Source: Zanthoxylum bungeanum (Eukaryota; Streptophyta; Magnoliopsida; Sapindales; Rutaceae). From it: a stretch of DNA of 64,000 bases. Made by a program: the position numbers and the translations under genes. Shown one piece after another: positions 1-13,100 of this stretch. Numbering within the stretch: position 1 is the first letter of the stretch; each line of letters begins with the position of its first letter. The DNA lies in contig SKCR01038871.1 in NCBI GenBank assembly GCA_019454045.1, forward strand, positions 173,267 through 237,266, written 5' to 3'. A model generated the notes under the pieces. It did no database searches. It saw only the letters and a list, made by a program, of their open reading frames with translations, and was not told the origin of the DNA.

Positions 1-1577
1 GTCTACGTTGTGGGGACCATACGCTGCGTTTTGACCCTACCATTTTTGTCTCTCTTGCCTATATTTTTGCAAGTTTTGCTCTTTAATCAACACGCATGAT
101 CATCACACAAATTCCAATTAGTGTATAATGATTTTATTAACATTTCTATTTTATATAGAAAATTCGAGTAAAACAAAGTAAGGTTCTTTTATTTTTTTTA
201 AATTAATAATTATTAAATATGTGATTCTTTGGTTCATTGAATGATACGTGTTAATTATTTTAAGATTCTCAAAATAATTATTAATGATGTTACAATAAAA
301 TATATACTTGGTTCTAAAATTAGAATATTAAATCATCTATTTATAATAAAACGGTTGGCGGTTGTACACGCGCCCCCATGCATTGATGAGACTTATATTT
401 GTTTGGTAGAGTATGAAATGTTTTGACGTTATCCGAAACATCTATTTTAACGTTAGTGTTAAAGTTTGCGTTAATACTCATAAAATTAAAATTTTATAAT
501 ATTAGTTTATTTTTTGATATTAATTTATATTTTAATGTTTGTTCAAAAGATTTTTCCGATTCGATCTGATTTTACGATTCTAACTATTTAAAACCGTAAA
601 ATCAGATGATTCGATTCGATTATGTTCCAAAATCGAGTCGAACCAAGATCTAGATAGTGTTGCTCCAAGATCAAAATACACAATTGTTGCTTGATTTCCT
701 CATCCCACGTCACAAATTCCTTTTTCGTTGAAGTCAAGAATCAACAGCTTAAATGAAATCAAGACCGCCCAAAATTAAATTTAATCAGATAATGAACGGA
801 TAAGATTTGACAATGGGAAAAGTAACAATGTCTGTCTGGCTACAATCTGCAAACATGCTACTGTTTAAATTTGACATAAATGTAGTAGTACCACACGGTC
901 ACAGAAGCTTCGCTGGCAGAGGAGGCGATATAGTTGATGGTTGATCGAAATTTAAAATTTAATATAAAATTATGTTTAAATTTTAAAAAAAAATTAATTT
1001 TAAATATATAATATAATTTCTATATTTTTTATGGAAAGAAACAAAATTTTAATAACTCCGATGAAGCTTTTCAAATTCATAACGGCCCACGTGGTGAATA
1101 ATAATAAAAAAATCACAATTTTAGAGAAATAAAAAATATCATTATTGCAGCGCTTCCGAACCGAAAATTATATTATGTGCCAGGTGTATATGTCATATCT
1201 CTCACAGCAGACGGGCCCCACAACTAAACTCTTCAATTTCGTTTGAGCTTTTACTAATTGAGATTTTAGAAATTGAACTTTTGATTAAAAAAAATTAAGT
1301 GTTTAGTTGTGAATGAAAATTTTTATTAAAAAAATATAAATTATTTTATTAGATAAATCTTTTTTTTTTTTTTTAAAGTGTAGTGTATATATATATACCC
1401 ACAACTTTTTATGTTTTGAAGAGAAAGGTAACCATATTTTCCATACCATATTGCAATAAAACCCGGACCTAGCCTCCATAATTTAAATTTAATGAAACAC
1501 TGACTAAACCCGGACCCATACATTAAATTAAATAATGAAAAAAAAAACATATTACACAATTTATATTTATGTATGGA
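1..1577. other. Gene-free AT-rich intergenic DNA
   Basis: I see no conserved coding region, RNA gene or bounded transposon here. The few open frames are short and low in complexity. Scattered cggttc/attcgat-rich stretches around 555-650 resemble the ends of degenerate hAT-type MITEs, but I could not pair their termini. Confidence 0.5.
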
Positions 1578-2130
1578 TGGGTACAGTTCGGTGTGATTAT
1601 AAAAAAAATTGAAATTATAATTATTCGATTTTTTTAAAGTAGTTGTATGTTTTGTTTTTTATTTAAAAAATTTATAATTATTTTTAATTGTCGATTCGGT
1701 TCGGTATAATTCGGTTTTTTCAAATTTTTAATAAAAATAATAAAATTCACTGAATCTAACATTTACTTATATTTTTTATATTGTAACTCTTATAATCATC
1801 ACAACTACACCAATAATTTTTTTCATAAGATATAATCATCATTTAAATTTAAAATATAGGAAAATAAAAAGAATAATAACCAAAATTATAAATTATAAAT
1901 TATAAATATTTCATGAAATTAATCATCACTAACACTAAATAAATTAAATAATGTAACAAATATAATTATAAAATAACAACATAATATGATTAGATTTTAA
2001 CGAATTAAATAAATTAAATTATTCAATTAATTCGGTTCGATTCGATTTTTTAATTTTGAAAATAAAAAATTATCACTTCGGTTCGGTTTATTCAATTTTT
2101 CAATTTCGGTTATTATTTTTTTGTTCACCC
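1578..2130. mobile_element. hAT-like MITE, copy 1 of a family seen again at 46.5 kb
   Basis: The block opens with TGGGTACAGTTCGGTGTGAT and closes with GTTCACCC, so the ends are short imperfect inverted repeats. The interior is almost pure A/T with clusters of ttcggttcgg near both ends. It has no coding capacity. A diverged full-length copy lies at about 46500-47147 and shares the left end, the interior order and the right-hand ttcggttcgg cluster. Recurrence of the whole unit is the main evidence. hAT assignment is inferred from end style; I could not find a clean 8-bp TSD. Confidence 0.5.
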
Positions 2131-3435
2131 TTATAATTATGGATGATTGTATTTATTTTAGATTTTATTCTTATTGTTTTGTTACTTTTCATTAAATTAA
2201 ATAGCAGAAATAAGAAAGAAAAAAACATGGGCGAAATAAAAATAAATAAATAATTTTTTACTAAATTCAGATTCAAATCCTGAATTCCAAATACCCAGAT
2301 TCGGATATGTAAAATTCAAATTTTCACTCAGATATAATATGACAAAAAGTATTCCGAATCTATATTAAATAAGGCAAAACCCAGACTCGGAAATTGCCAT
2401 CCTACCCACCACCACTAGGGTGGTGCTCCTGTTGTTTTCATTTCCGAAACAGATTGTTGGAAAAATGGCACTTTAAAACATTTGGAGATGCAGAAAGAGA
2501 TACTTAACTTGTAGAAAACTACATGTCTTCGTCAAATCACTCGATCCGAAATTAAATCGAACATATAAAATTTCCGACCGCACCGATTCTTTATTCGAAT
2601 TCATGACCTAATAATCAAATCTTAAATTTTTTATCACGTTCTCCATAGATGCCAAAGATCTAGCATCAATTCAAATCTCAATTCTCAATGCCTCAAAGCT
2701 AAGAAAAATTCCAAGTTCATTTTATCTTTAATTAAAAAAAAAATCATCAACTTTTGAAAGTCATTATTAGCTTATATTAGCGTCATGAGTTTCAAGACAT
2801 AAGAGTACAAAAAATGTAGCGCAGATTAAATAGAAGTTGGGATTTGTAAATGAGGACCACAAGACTGAGTCATGTCATTCAAAGTGCAAAAATCAGCAGT
2901 GAAAATTATAGATTTCTAAGAGGATAATTTTATGGGAAAATGAGTGAAATACCTTTTAAATTTGGTTAAATTAAATGAAATTCTTTAAAATTAAGAGAAA
3001 CACTAAAAAAAAATTCTGAATTTTAAGCTGATTTGAGATTTCTAACCCTTTGGTTTGAAATTCTGGATAATTTTTTGTCCCGATTGAAAAAATAGATCAC
3101 AATCGGGATAGGACGAGATGATACCGGTTCGGGACAATATGTATTAATTGCCATACATACTTCATGTTTTACAATAATAACCAAAATATTTATAGCAAAA
3201 CCACATATAAGGGAGTTTCGTATAATTTTAAAACATCGTATAAATTTTTCTATTTACCCCTCCTTTATTTACTATTTGCCCACTCCAATGGCACGGTAGG
3301 TACAACTTTTCTTAATTTTTTAATGTCCAAAGCTCTTTCTAAATTATTTCGTTGTTGTTTATTTGTAATTTGAGTATAATTTTTGGATATTAAAACTCCA
3401 TTTAGAAAATCTAAAAAAAATTGAACTTTTGAAGG

Positions 3436-3485
<50 letters not shown>

Positions 3486-4011
3486 TTGAATCATCTAAAA
3501 TATTATTATTTTATATTTCACAATCTTAATTTTATCTCATAACATTTTTTTTTAAAAAAAAAATCTATTAAAATAATTTTACATTTTTTAATAAAAATTC
3601 ACATTCAAACCTACACAATTTTTTTTAATAATTATTATAAAAGTTTATTTAAAAATTATACCAATGACCTAACTCCTAAGTGACATATATTTTTGCTAGA
3701 ATCTGAATTATTTCCAATAATGGTGATTATGAACCCTAAATATTCCTTATTTTAAAGGGGAACTGTCAGATGATTAATTGTTTTTGTCAAGGTGCTGTCT
3801 ACACATTGTTAAGCAAGTGACATATAACCAACTAGATAACATATAAATTGTTTTGCTTATGTTTTAAGTTGTAATTAAGAATATCTAATCTCTATTTATT
3901 TTAATTTGACTATCTTATTATCTTATATGTAACTAATACAATACCCACCACTTGTTGTTGTAGTTAGTATTTATGGTGTCCATGTTGATTATTGATTATT
4001 GCTTATGATAG
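2131..4011. other. Gene-free intergenic DNA with a degenerate SINE piece and a long poly(T)
   Basis: No gene is visible. About 2525-2645 matches, in minus orientation, the SINE family described at 15157 (gtcaaatcac, then a run resembling aattcatgacct), but it is heavily decayed. A 38-nt uninterrupted T run lies at 3442-3479. It could be the tail of a minus-strand retroposon, but nothing beside it is recognisable. Confidence 0.45.
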
Positions 4012-4210
4012 TTTTTTTTTTTTTTATTTTTTTTTTTTTTTGGGAAATATTAGAAACTCCATCATCAAATTTATTGATCCAGGTTTAAGCGGAGTAGGTA
4101 AAATCTCCGTCTGTCCCAGATTTTTATAAGAAACACACCTCATGATTTCGAACCCAGAACCTGAAAACTTGATGCTAAGCCATACACTACCAAGTCACAC
4201 TCATTAGGGA
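4012..4210 (-). mobile_element. tRNA-derived SINE (family 1), minus strand
   Basis: Read on the minus strand this is a SINE: an A-box-like start (ggcttagcat), a B-box (ggttctgggttcgaaat), the family core (tctgggacagac, attttacctactccgc) and a long poly(A), seen as poly(T) at 4012-4040. A 9-bp direct repeat, ttatgatag, flanks it at 4003-4011 and 4211-4219 and fits an L1-type TSD. Poly(A) plus TSD mark insertion by target-primed reverse transcription. It is diverged from the copy at 15157. Confidence 0.75.
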
Positions 4211-4344
4211 TTATGATAGATGTTATAGAGAAGCAGAAAACCTAACCCACATATTCCCAAACTGACCAATTATTTTACAGGTAGGTTGAGGGTTAGGACT
4301 TCTCAATACAATTTTATCATAATTATTATAATCCAAGTTTATAT

Positions 4345-7300
4345 AAATTAGAGTTGGCAATCGATCAAATTAGATCATGATTTGTCAATTTCGATTTTAA
4401 TCCGATTATGTTATAAGGAAAATATCATCTCGATATTTTTATCGAATATCACAATAATGAAAAATATCTCGAGTTCCGATTGAGATTCGAGTTTTTTTAA
4501 AAAGAAATGAGTAGGGATGCATAATAGATACAAAATTACTTTTCGTTCAGAATTCTGATTCGATATTTTAATTTATTATTATTAAATTATAAAATTAAAA
4601 TAAAGAAACATATTATAATATCTCATTACAAAAAAAAAAATATGGCACTTAATCTCTACAATTAATTTTTTGATTATTAAATTATAAAATTAAAATATCT
4701 TTACAATTAATTTTTTTAAATAAAAAACCTATTACAATAAAATACATATTATAATTTTATAAGAAATGAAATATAATAAGAAAACATATTATATTATCCA
4801 ATTATAATTAAAAAACTATTAAAATATAAATTTAAATTAATAAATCAATTAAATAAGAACCATAATATAACAAGAAAACATATTATACTATTCAATTAAA
4901 TATTGAAAAATATCACAGATAATCCAACAAAGTATGTATATAAATAATTAATATTTAATTTATTATTAAATTATAAAATTAAAATAAAGAAACCTATTAT
5001 AAAAAGAAAACATATTATAATCTCTCATTACAAACAAAAATATACGTGACACATAATTTTTATAATTAATCTATACAATTAATTTTTTATTATTAAATTA
5101 TAAAATTAAAATATATTTACTATTGTTTTTTTAAATAAAAATATATATTATTATTTTATACGAATTGTATTATAATAATAAAACATATTATATTATCCAA
5201 TTATAATTAAAAAAACACAATTAAATTATAAATTTAAATTAATAAATCTATTAAATAAGAACTCTATTACAACAAGAAACCATATTATACTATCTGATTA
5301 ATTTTTTAATAATATAACAAAATATATATATATATATATATTTTAAAGCTTTTTAACAACGTCACATGACATCTAATCTCTACAATTAATATTTTTATTA
5401 CCAATTATAATAAAAATATATAGTATAATCTTGTATTAAAATAAAAAATTTACGTGACACCCAATTTCTATAATTAATAATATTATTATTGAATTATAAA
5501 ATCAAAATAATAAAATATTAAAATAAAAGCATATTACAATATAAAACTATAATCTTCTATTAAAATAAGAAACTTAAATAGTAGCAGCCCACTAAACCTA
5601 GACAATTTTTTAGATTTCGGGTTTATTGTTATTTGTTATTTTATTTTAAATTATTTTTTATAAGTTTTTGTATGTCATGATTTTTTTTTATTATCTACTG
5701 TATTTTAGAATGCAGACTCTAACTATTATCTCTTATATAGTGTAAGTAAATCAATATATAATAAAAAACATAATTTTCAATACATCGAAATGTTTTTTTT
5801 TTTTTTTTTAATCTTTTAGTGGGATCCGGACAAGGTCCGGACCTGATTCTCACATACACACGTGGCGGCTCACTATTAAATTATATTAAATAATAAAACT
5901 ATTATAATAAGAATACATTAAATTGTAAAATTAAAATATCTCTAAAATTACTTTTATTATTAAAAAATTAAAAGTAGAAACCTATAATAAAAAAACACAA
6001 TCTCCAATTAAAATAAAAACTTATTAATTTAATACGTACCACCTAATATCTACAATAATTTTTTTATTTATTAAATTATAAAATTAAAATATCTCTAAAA
6101 TTAATTTCTTATTTTAAAATTATAAAATTAAAATAAGAAAATTATTGCGATATAAAATAGAATCTCATATTTATTATTAAATTATAATATTAAATTATCT
6201 TTATAATTTTTTATTATTAAATTATATAATTAAATTAAGAAACCTATTACAATATAAAAATATAATATCCGATTAAAATAAGAAACCTATTATAATTTAA
6301 TTAATAATAATAAATAAGAAACCTATTATAAAATAAAAACATAATGTCTTATTAAAATATAAAACCTATTAATTAATATGTGACAACCAATATCTAAAAT
6401 TAAATTTTTATTATAAAATTATAAAATTAAAAAATATATAAAATTATTTTTTAGTTTAAAATTATAAAATTAAAATAAGAAATATATTACAATATAAAAA
6501 TAAAATCTCATATTTATTATTAAATTATAATATTAAATTATCTTTATAATTTTTTATTATTAAATTATATAATTAAATTAAGAAACCTATTACAATATAA
6601 AAATATAATATCCGATTAAAATAAGAAACCTATTATAATTTAATTAATAATAATAAATAAGAAACCTATTATAAAATAAAAACATAATGTCTTATTAAAA
6701 TATAAAACCTATTAATTAATATGTGACAACCAATATCTAAAATTAAATTTTTATTATAAAATTATAAAATTAAAATATCTCTAAAATTAATTTCTTATTT
6801 TAAAATTATAAAATTAAAAAATATATAAAATTATTTTTTAGTTTAAAATTATAAAATTAAAATAAGAAATATATTACAATATAAAAATAAAATCTCATAT
6901 TTATTATTAAATTATAAAATTAAAATATCTCTATAATTATTTATTATAAAATTAAAATAAGAAACATATTACGATATAAAAACATAACCTCCTATTAAAA
7001 TAAGAAACATATTCATTTATTTAATTAATAATGTAATTTCTTATTATTGAATTATAAAAAATAAGTCTCATTAACAAAAAAAACATATATGATACCTAAT
7101 CTCTATAATTAAATTTTTTTATTACATATTATATATAAAAATATATTGTAATCTCCTATAAAAAAAAACATACGTGACACATAATCTCTACAATTAATTT
7201 TTTACTAGTAACTTATAATAATGTTATATTAAAATAAGAGACATAAATAACAGTCGTTCATAAAAATTAGACAATTTTTTTTGTTGGGTCTATTGTTATT
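4345..7300. repeat. AT-rich block of imperfect tandem repeats
   Basis: About 3 kb is built from reshuffled copies of a short phrase, roughly attaaattataaaattaaaataagaaacctatta. Superimposed is a recent direct duplication: 6163-6435 recurs at 6506-6778 with a 343-bp period and almost no differences, and part of its downstream flank (ctaaaattaatttcttattt) also repeats. A short GC-rich island around 5816-5870, containing the palindrome GGTCCGGACC next to a poly(T), looks like a foreign retroposon scrap. No coding capacity. A very AT-rich matrix-attachment-like role is possible but not shown. Confidence 0.6.
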
Positions 7301-8434
7301 TGTTAGTTTACCTTTAAATTATTTATATAAGTTTTTTCATGAATTTTTTTATTATTTGTTTCGCTTCATGATGCAAACTCTGATTATTAACTCTTACACA
7401 ATGTCAATATTTCAATTTCGATAAAAAAAGTAAGCTTAAATTGAATAAATTTCATTGGAATTCACCTGAAAAAATATTAAATGTTTTAAAAGTTATTTAT
7501 AAGTATGAATATGTTTTCAAATAAGAGAGTAAGACGAGAGATAAACTATAATGTGAATTGGAAACACTGTTTGAGAATTGATAGACAAACAGACAAAACA
7601 TAAATATTAAGTGTAAGTAAATCAATTGTCTAATTTAAATTATAAAACCAATTATATTCAGATCATTTATAAGATTAATACCTAAAATCTTATTAAGATT
7701 TTTGTTATGATATAAAATTATAATAAAAAATATGTTTTAATCTGTATAAAGTACGGACTCTATACTAATTTATATATTAATAACAAGATTACTGCAATTG
7801 TTCCAAAGTGAAAGATTGTATTTACAGTTTTATGAACAACAATAATATTCTTACAACACTTGATACAATATTTTGTACAATCAAATATAATTGAAAAAAT
7901 ATATATATATTTTTAATTACATTTGGTTGTATAAAAAAGAAGTGATACATCCACAAATTTTTTTACCGAAAGTAAATACATCTCTCTCACTATAACTACA
8001 GTGATCGCTGTAGCTACAGTGAGAGATGTGTATTTATTGTAAGTAAAAGTGTTTATATGTCTATGAATTAGCGATAATGTTGGTATAAAAAAATAATTTT
8101 ATGTTCTTATAATTTAATTTTATGAAAATATAAATTAATATAAATTATATATTTAAAATAGCGTTTAAATACTGATATGTACGGAAATTTATAAGCTATC
8201 AAAATTGACACATCCCCAATATCATTTTGTAAGTGGCGCCAGATCAAATCACCTACATCACATCAAATTCTCACGTTGATTGCAATTCCTCTCCATTTTC
8301 CTTTCATTTTGAAACCAAAAAGAAAATCATCAATATGGCTTGATGAGAGGTTCAGATTTAGTGATCCATGAAACGATCTAGCAACGCATCACATGTTATC
8401 GCCACTGTACGATAGAAACTCATGAACTGTCGCT
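7301..8434. other. Intergenic DNA with one strong 24-bp-arm hairpin
   Basis: No gene is visible. At 7978-8001 and 8008-8031 two 24-nt arms (starting acatctctctcac and ending gtgagagatgtgt) form a stem with a few mismatches around a 6-nt loop. The flanks from about 7945 to 8075 extend the complementarity weakly. This is most likely the core of a small foldback MITE. Confidence 0.5.
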
Positions 8435-8946
8435 TAGGGGTAGCAAAACGAATCAACGAATCGAATTTATATCGAATCCTAAATGAATCGAATCAAAATA
8501 TGATGAATTCGTATTCGATTCGTTTATTAAACTAATCGAATACGAATATTCGTTTATTCGTTTAGTCAATGATATTATTTAATAAAATAATTTACCACAC
8601 TTGATTTACATTAATGCTTTATAAATATATACATATGAAATATGTAATTAATATATTTACTAAAAATACATCACCAAATATTGAAAATATTATTTTTTTA
8701 TATGATAATTAGCTATAATTTCTCGAATTTTAATTGAAAATTAATAAGAACTAGTAAATAAAAATAATAAAACTAATCCTAAACGAATAAACGAATCAAT
8801 GAGCTTAAATTCGTATTCAATTCGTTTAATAAACGAATCGAATCGAATTGACCCATTTAACGAATCCATTTTTTCAAACCCGTATTCGCTTTAAAACGAA
8901 TCGAATCGAACGAATAAACGAATCCTGACCCAAATTGCCACCAATA
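8435..8946. mobile_element. hAT-like MITE with 8-bp TSD
   Basis: The left end TAGGGGTAGCAAAACGAATC and the right end GACCCAAATTGCCACCAATA are imperfect inverted repeats. The flanks carry 8-bp direct repeats ctgtcgct (8427-8434) and ctatcgct (8947-8954), 7 of 8 identical, the TSD length of the hAT superfamily. Subterminal zones are dense in cgaatcgaat repeats, probable transposase-binding sites. No coding capacity, so it is non-autonomous. It lies about 1.2 kb upstream of the FPP start codon. Confidence 0.65.
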
Positions 8947-9539
8947 CTATCGCTTATACTCATCACAAGCTATGGTTAATATCAGAGAATTTTACCTTTC
9001 TTGAATCGGCTGGTTTAGCGGCGATTTGCAGAATTTCTAAAAAACCACACAGTGAATTTGGATTTGGTACGTATATAAATTTTATATCAGACTTTTTTTA
9101 TAATGTAATATTAAATAAATATTTATATATAATTAAATTTTAATTTTTTTTATTAATAATATCTACGTGACTGAATTTTCCAAATATTAAATACAATTCA
9201 AGAATTTGATATACTGTTAAATTAAATTGTGTTGATTTTTTTATAATCTATTACCAAATATACATTTATAATAAATTATAATTAAAATTTATTTATATAT
9301 AAATTTTTATCCAAGTAAAATTTAGTTGAGCATCAAATTCAAATCCACATATAAGCTAAGCTTATGGCACAAGAGTGGGGGCCTCTTTGGACATTCATTA
9401 ATTTCACAGGGGCAAATCCGTCAAACAAAACCTCATCCTCAGTCAGATTAACCGGTAATAACCATTGAGATATTATATTATTATTATTATTAATTAAACA
9501 CAGAGAAACAAAAATAAAAATAATTATTTTCATTTATTT

Positions 9540-10144
9540 TTTTAAAAAAAGTATTTAAAAGGTAATGGCTTTGGAGCTTTTATTTTGCAACGTCCACACA
9601 CCAACTATTTATCCACAACCACCACCACCACCGCCTCCTCCGCCGTAGCAACAACCTCATCTCTCATTTGTTTCTCTTTTAATCACTCTCATCTCATCTC
9701 ATCTATTACAGAAACATAAAAACGTCGCCGTTTCATTACCTGTAAATGCATTTGCCACTCTAACTGTGTTTTACTCCATTTCCGTACATTTTTTAATATA
9801 TATTTTTTCAGGAAGCTACATTACTGCTGGTACGTGTAATTATCGCCAATAATCATCTTCATAATTTTTTTTTTTTTTTTTTTGTCATTTAGTTTTCTAT
9901 TTTCAGTTACTGTGTTTTTCTTTTTCTCTCCTTTTTTTTTTTTTTTCCCACTCATTGAAAACAGACTCTGTTTTTTACTTTAATACTATTTTGCTTTCAA
10001 GTTTCAACAAGCTTTGAATTTTGGCTCATCTCATTTTGTCGGTGTGGTTTTGTATCTGTTCTTAAGACAGTTTTGGCCATTTACCCTTAACATTTTGAAA
10101 ATCTTCTGTTCATAATCTTGATTTTGCAAAATTTACAGCTTCAG
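9540..10144 (+). promoter_or_regulatory. Promoter and 5' leader of the FPP gene
   Basis: A TATA-like stretch (tatttaaaa, about 9551) is followed by a leader rich in accacc/ctcctccg and then long pyrimidine tracts (9640-9960), typical of plant 5' UTRs. A 5'-UTR intron is likely: possible donors gtaaat near 9741 or gtacgt near 9830, and an acceptor tttacag ending at 10140, just before the start codon at 10145. Neither donor can be chosen without transcript data. Confidence 0.45.
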
Positions 10145-13100
10145 ATGGACCGTCGGAGTTGGCCGTGGAAGAAAAAATCATCATCTGAAAAGGCTGAGAA
10201 GGCAGCAGCTGCTGCATTGGACTCTGCTGCTGCTGCTGTTGCTGTTGCTTCAGCTTCCGCTGGATCTCAAGCCGAGCAGGTATAGCAATTGATTGATATT
10301 TTAGTGATTCAATTTTTACGCGATTCGAATATCTGTTTGCATATGAATTATATTTGTTCTTTCATTGCTTATTCAAAGCTGTGATTGAACTTGGGGCTTT
10401 CAAGAGTCTTTTCTGTGTATCGATTAAGTTTTGCGATTTGGTTAATTAAACTAATTTGCTTATTGAGTGAAAAATTAAGCCATTTAGCTCATCAGGGCAG
10501 GAAGTTCTCTGAATGGGAATCTGTATATGAGGAAAATGTTCCTTCTTGATTTAGTTAGTTTAATGGCAGGACAATTACAAAAAGCCAAAATATGTTCAAA
10601 TTTCGGTGGAATCATATTCACATCTGACTGGTCTGGAGGATCGAGTAAAGATATATGAGGAACAAGTTCAGGCTCTGGAGGAACAGATTGAAGAATTGAA
10701 TGAGAAGTTGTCAGCAGCAAATTCAGAGATCACTACTAAGGAGGGCATGGTGAAACAACACACCAAGGTTGCTGAAGAAGCTGTCTCGGGTAAGCTAGTC
10801 ATCCCTGCGAAAAATTATGATCAGAGGCTTTTCAATTCCTCTTCCAATGTTCTGAAATGAAACCACCTTTGTTTTGCAGGTTGGGAAAAGGCTGAAGCAG
10901 AAGCATTGGCATTGAAAAATCATTTAGAAACTGTGACACTTTCGAAACTCACTGCTGAAGATCGAGCAGCACATTTGGATGGTGCTCTTAAAGAGTGCAT
11001 GTGGCAGATACGAAATCTGAAGGAAGAACATGAGCAGAAATTGCAAGATGTTGTTCTGACCAAAACTAAGCAATGTGACAAAATGAGGCTTGAGTTTGAA
11101 GCGAAGATGGCAAACTTTGAGCAAGAACTCCTTAGGTCTGCAGCTGAAAATGCTGCACTTTCGAGGTCTTTGCATGAGCGTTCTAACATGGTAATCGAGA
11201 TAAGTGAACAAAAATCACAAGCTGAGGCTGAAATTGAACATCTGAAGGGCAATGTTGAACAATGTGAACGGGAAATCAATTCAGCCAAGTATGAGCTCCA
11301 CATTGTTTCCAAAGAGCTAGAAATTCGTAATGAAGAAAAGAACATGAGCATGAGGTCTGCAGAAGCAGCCAACAAGCAGCATATGGAGGGTGTCAAGAAG
11401 ATAGCTAAGCTAGAAGCAGAGTGCCAAAGGTTACGTGGTCTTGTGCGGAAGAAGTTGCCTGGTCCAGCTGCTCTTGCACAGATGAAGATGGAGGTAGAAT
11501 GTTTAGGCAGAGACTATGGAGATACCAGGCTAAGGAGGTCCCCTGTTAAGTCAACTAGCCCACAGTTATCCCCCGTGTCTGAGTTTTCACTAGACAATGT
11601 ACAGAAATTCCAAAAGGAGACCGAGTTTCTCACAGAACGGTTATTCGTAATGGAAGAAGAAACAAAGATGCTGAAAGAAGCTTTGGCAAACCGTAATAGT
11701 GAATTGCTGGATTCAAGGAGTCTGTGTGCTCAGACAGTTAACAAGCTTCAAAGTTTGGAAGCACAAATGCAAACCATCACTCAACAGAAAAGTCCATCTA
11801 AGTCTATGGTTCAGATTGCTGCTGAAGGGTATACAACTCAAAATGCTAGCAATCCCCCTAGCTTGACCTCGATATCCGAAGATGAAAATGATGACAAGGT
11901 AAGCTGTGCTGACGACTCTTGGGCAACAACATTGATCTCTGAGCTCTCCCAGATCAAGAAGGAAAAGAATGTCGAGAAGTCGAAGAAATCTGAAACGACA
12001 AAGCATCTGGGGCTTATGGATGACTTTCTTGAGATGGAGAAGTTGGCTTGTTTATCAAATGATACAAATTCAAATGAAGCAATCACGGTATCTGACAGTT
12101 CAAACAACAAGATATCTGAAGTCATGAACAATGGCGCTTCTGGAGGGGTCACTTCTGGTGAAGATCTCCGGTTTGGACGGCAGGGGGATATGAATCCATC
12201 GGTAGATCAGTTATCTTCTAAAATGGAATTGTCTGTTGTCATTCCTGAAGCTGATGCAGGCCAACTTCAACTAATGAAGCTTCGATCAAGAATCTCTATG
12301 CTTCTCGAGTCCATCTCCAAAGATGCCGATATGGGAAAAATAGTGGAGGATATTAAACGTGTTGTGGAGGATGAACATGTTACTCTGCATCAGCACTCTG
12401 CAAGTTGTGAATCTGAAGTAAAATGTTCTGATGTCTCATGCAACACAGAGGCTTATCCTGGAGTTGCCGGTTTAAATACAGAGAAGAAAATCGATTTGAT
12501 CGTACATATTATAACCCAAGAATTGGTGGCTGCCATTACTCAAATTCATGACTTTGTATTATCTCTGGGTAAAGAAGCAATGGCGGTGAATGACACAACC
12601 AATGAAAATGGAATCAGCCAAATGATTGAGGTGTTCTCTGACTCCTTTAATAAGGTTATAGACAGCAACACAAGTTTGGTTGATTTTGTTTTCGCCCTTT
12701 CTCATGTTTTAGCTAAAGCTAGTGAACTCAGAATAAATTTTATGGGCTATAAGGACCCTGTAATTGAACCCTTTAGTCCCGATTGCATAGATAAGGTTGC
12801 TTTACCAGAGAACAAAGCTATACAGAGAGACACACCAGGAGAAAGATACCCAAATGGCTGTGCCCACATTTCTAATCATACTTCAGATCCGGAGGTTCCC
12901 TACGATGGTAATATAGTTGCAGGCTATGAATCGAAAACCACAGCTTGCAAATTCTCATGGGAAGAATTTGAAGAATTGAAATTGGAGAAAGATAACTTGG
13001 CAACTGATCTAGCTAGATCTACTGAAAATTTGGAGATGACGAAGTCTCAGTTACATGAAACTGAGCAGCTACTGGCAGAAGTTAAATCACAACTGGCTTC

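Noticed and set aside
3442..3479. Poly(T) run as a retroposon tail
   Set aside because: No adjoining SINE or LINE body or TSD could be identified, so only the run itself is reported.
10920..12152. Minus-strand frames of 95-158 codons opposite the FPP exon
   Set aside because: They are antisense shadows of the long coiled-coil exon 3.
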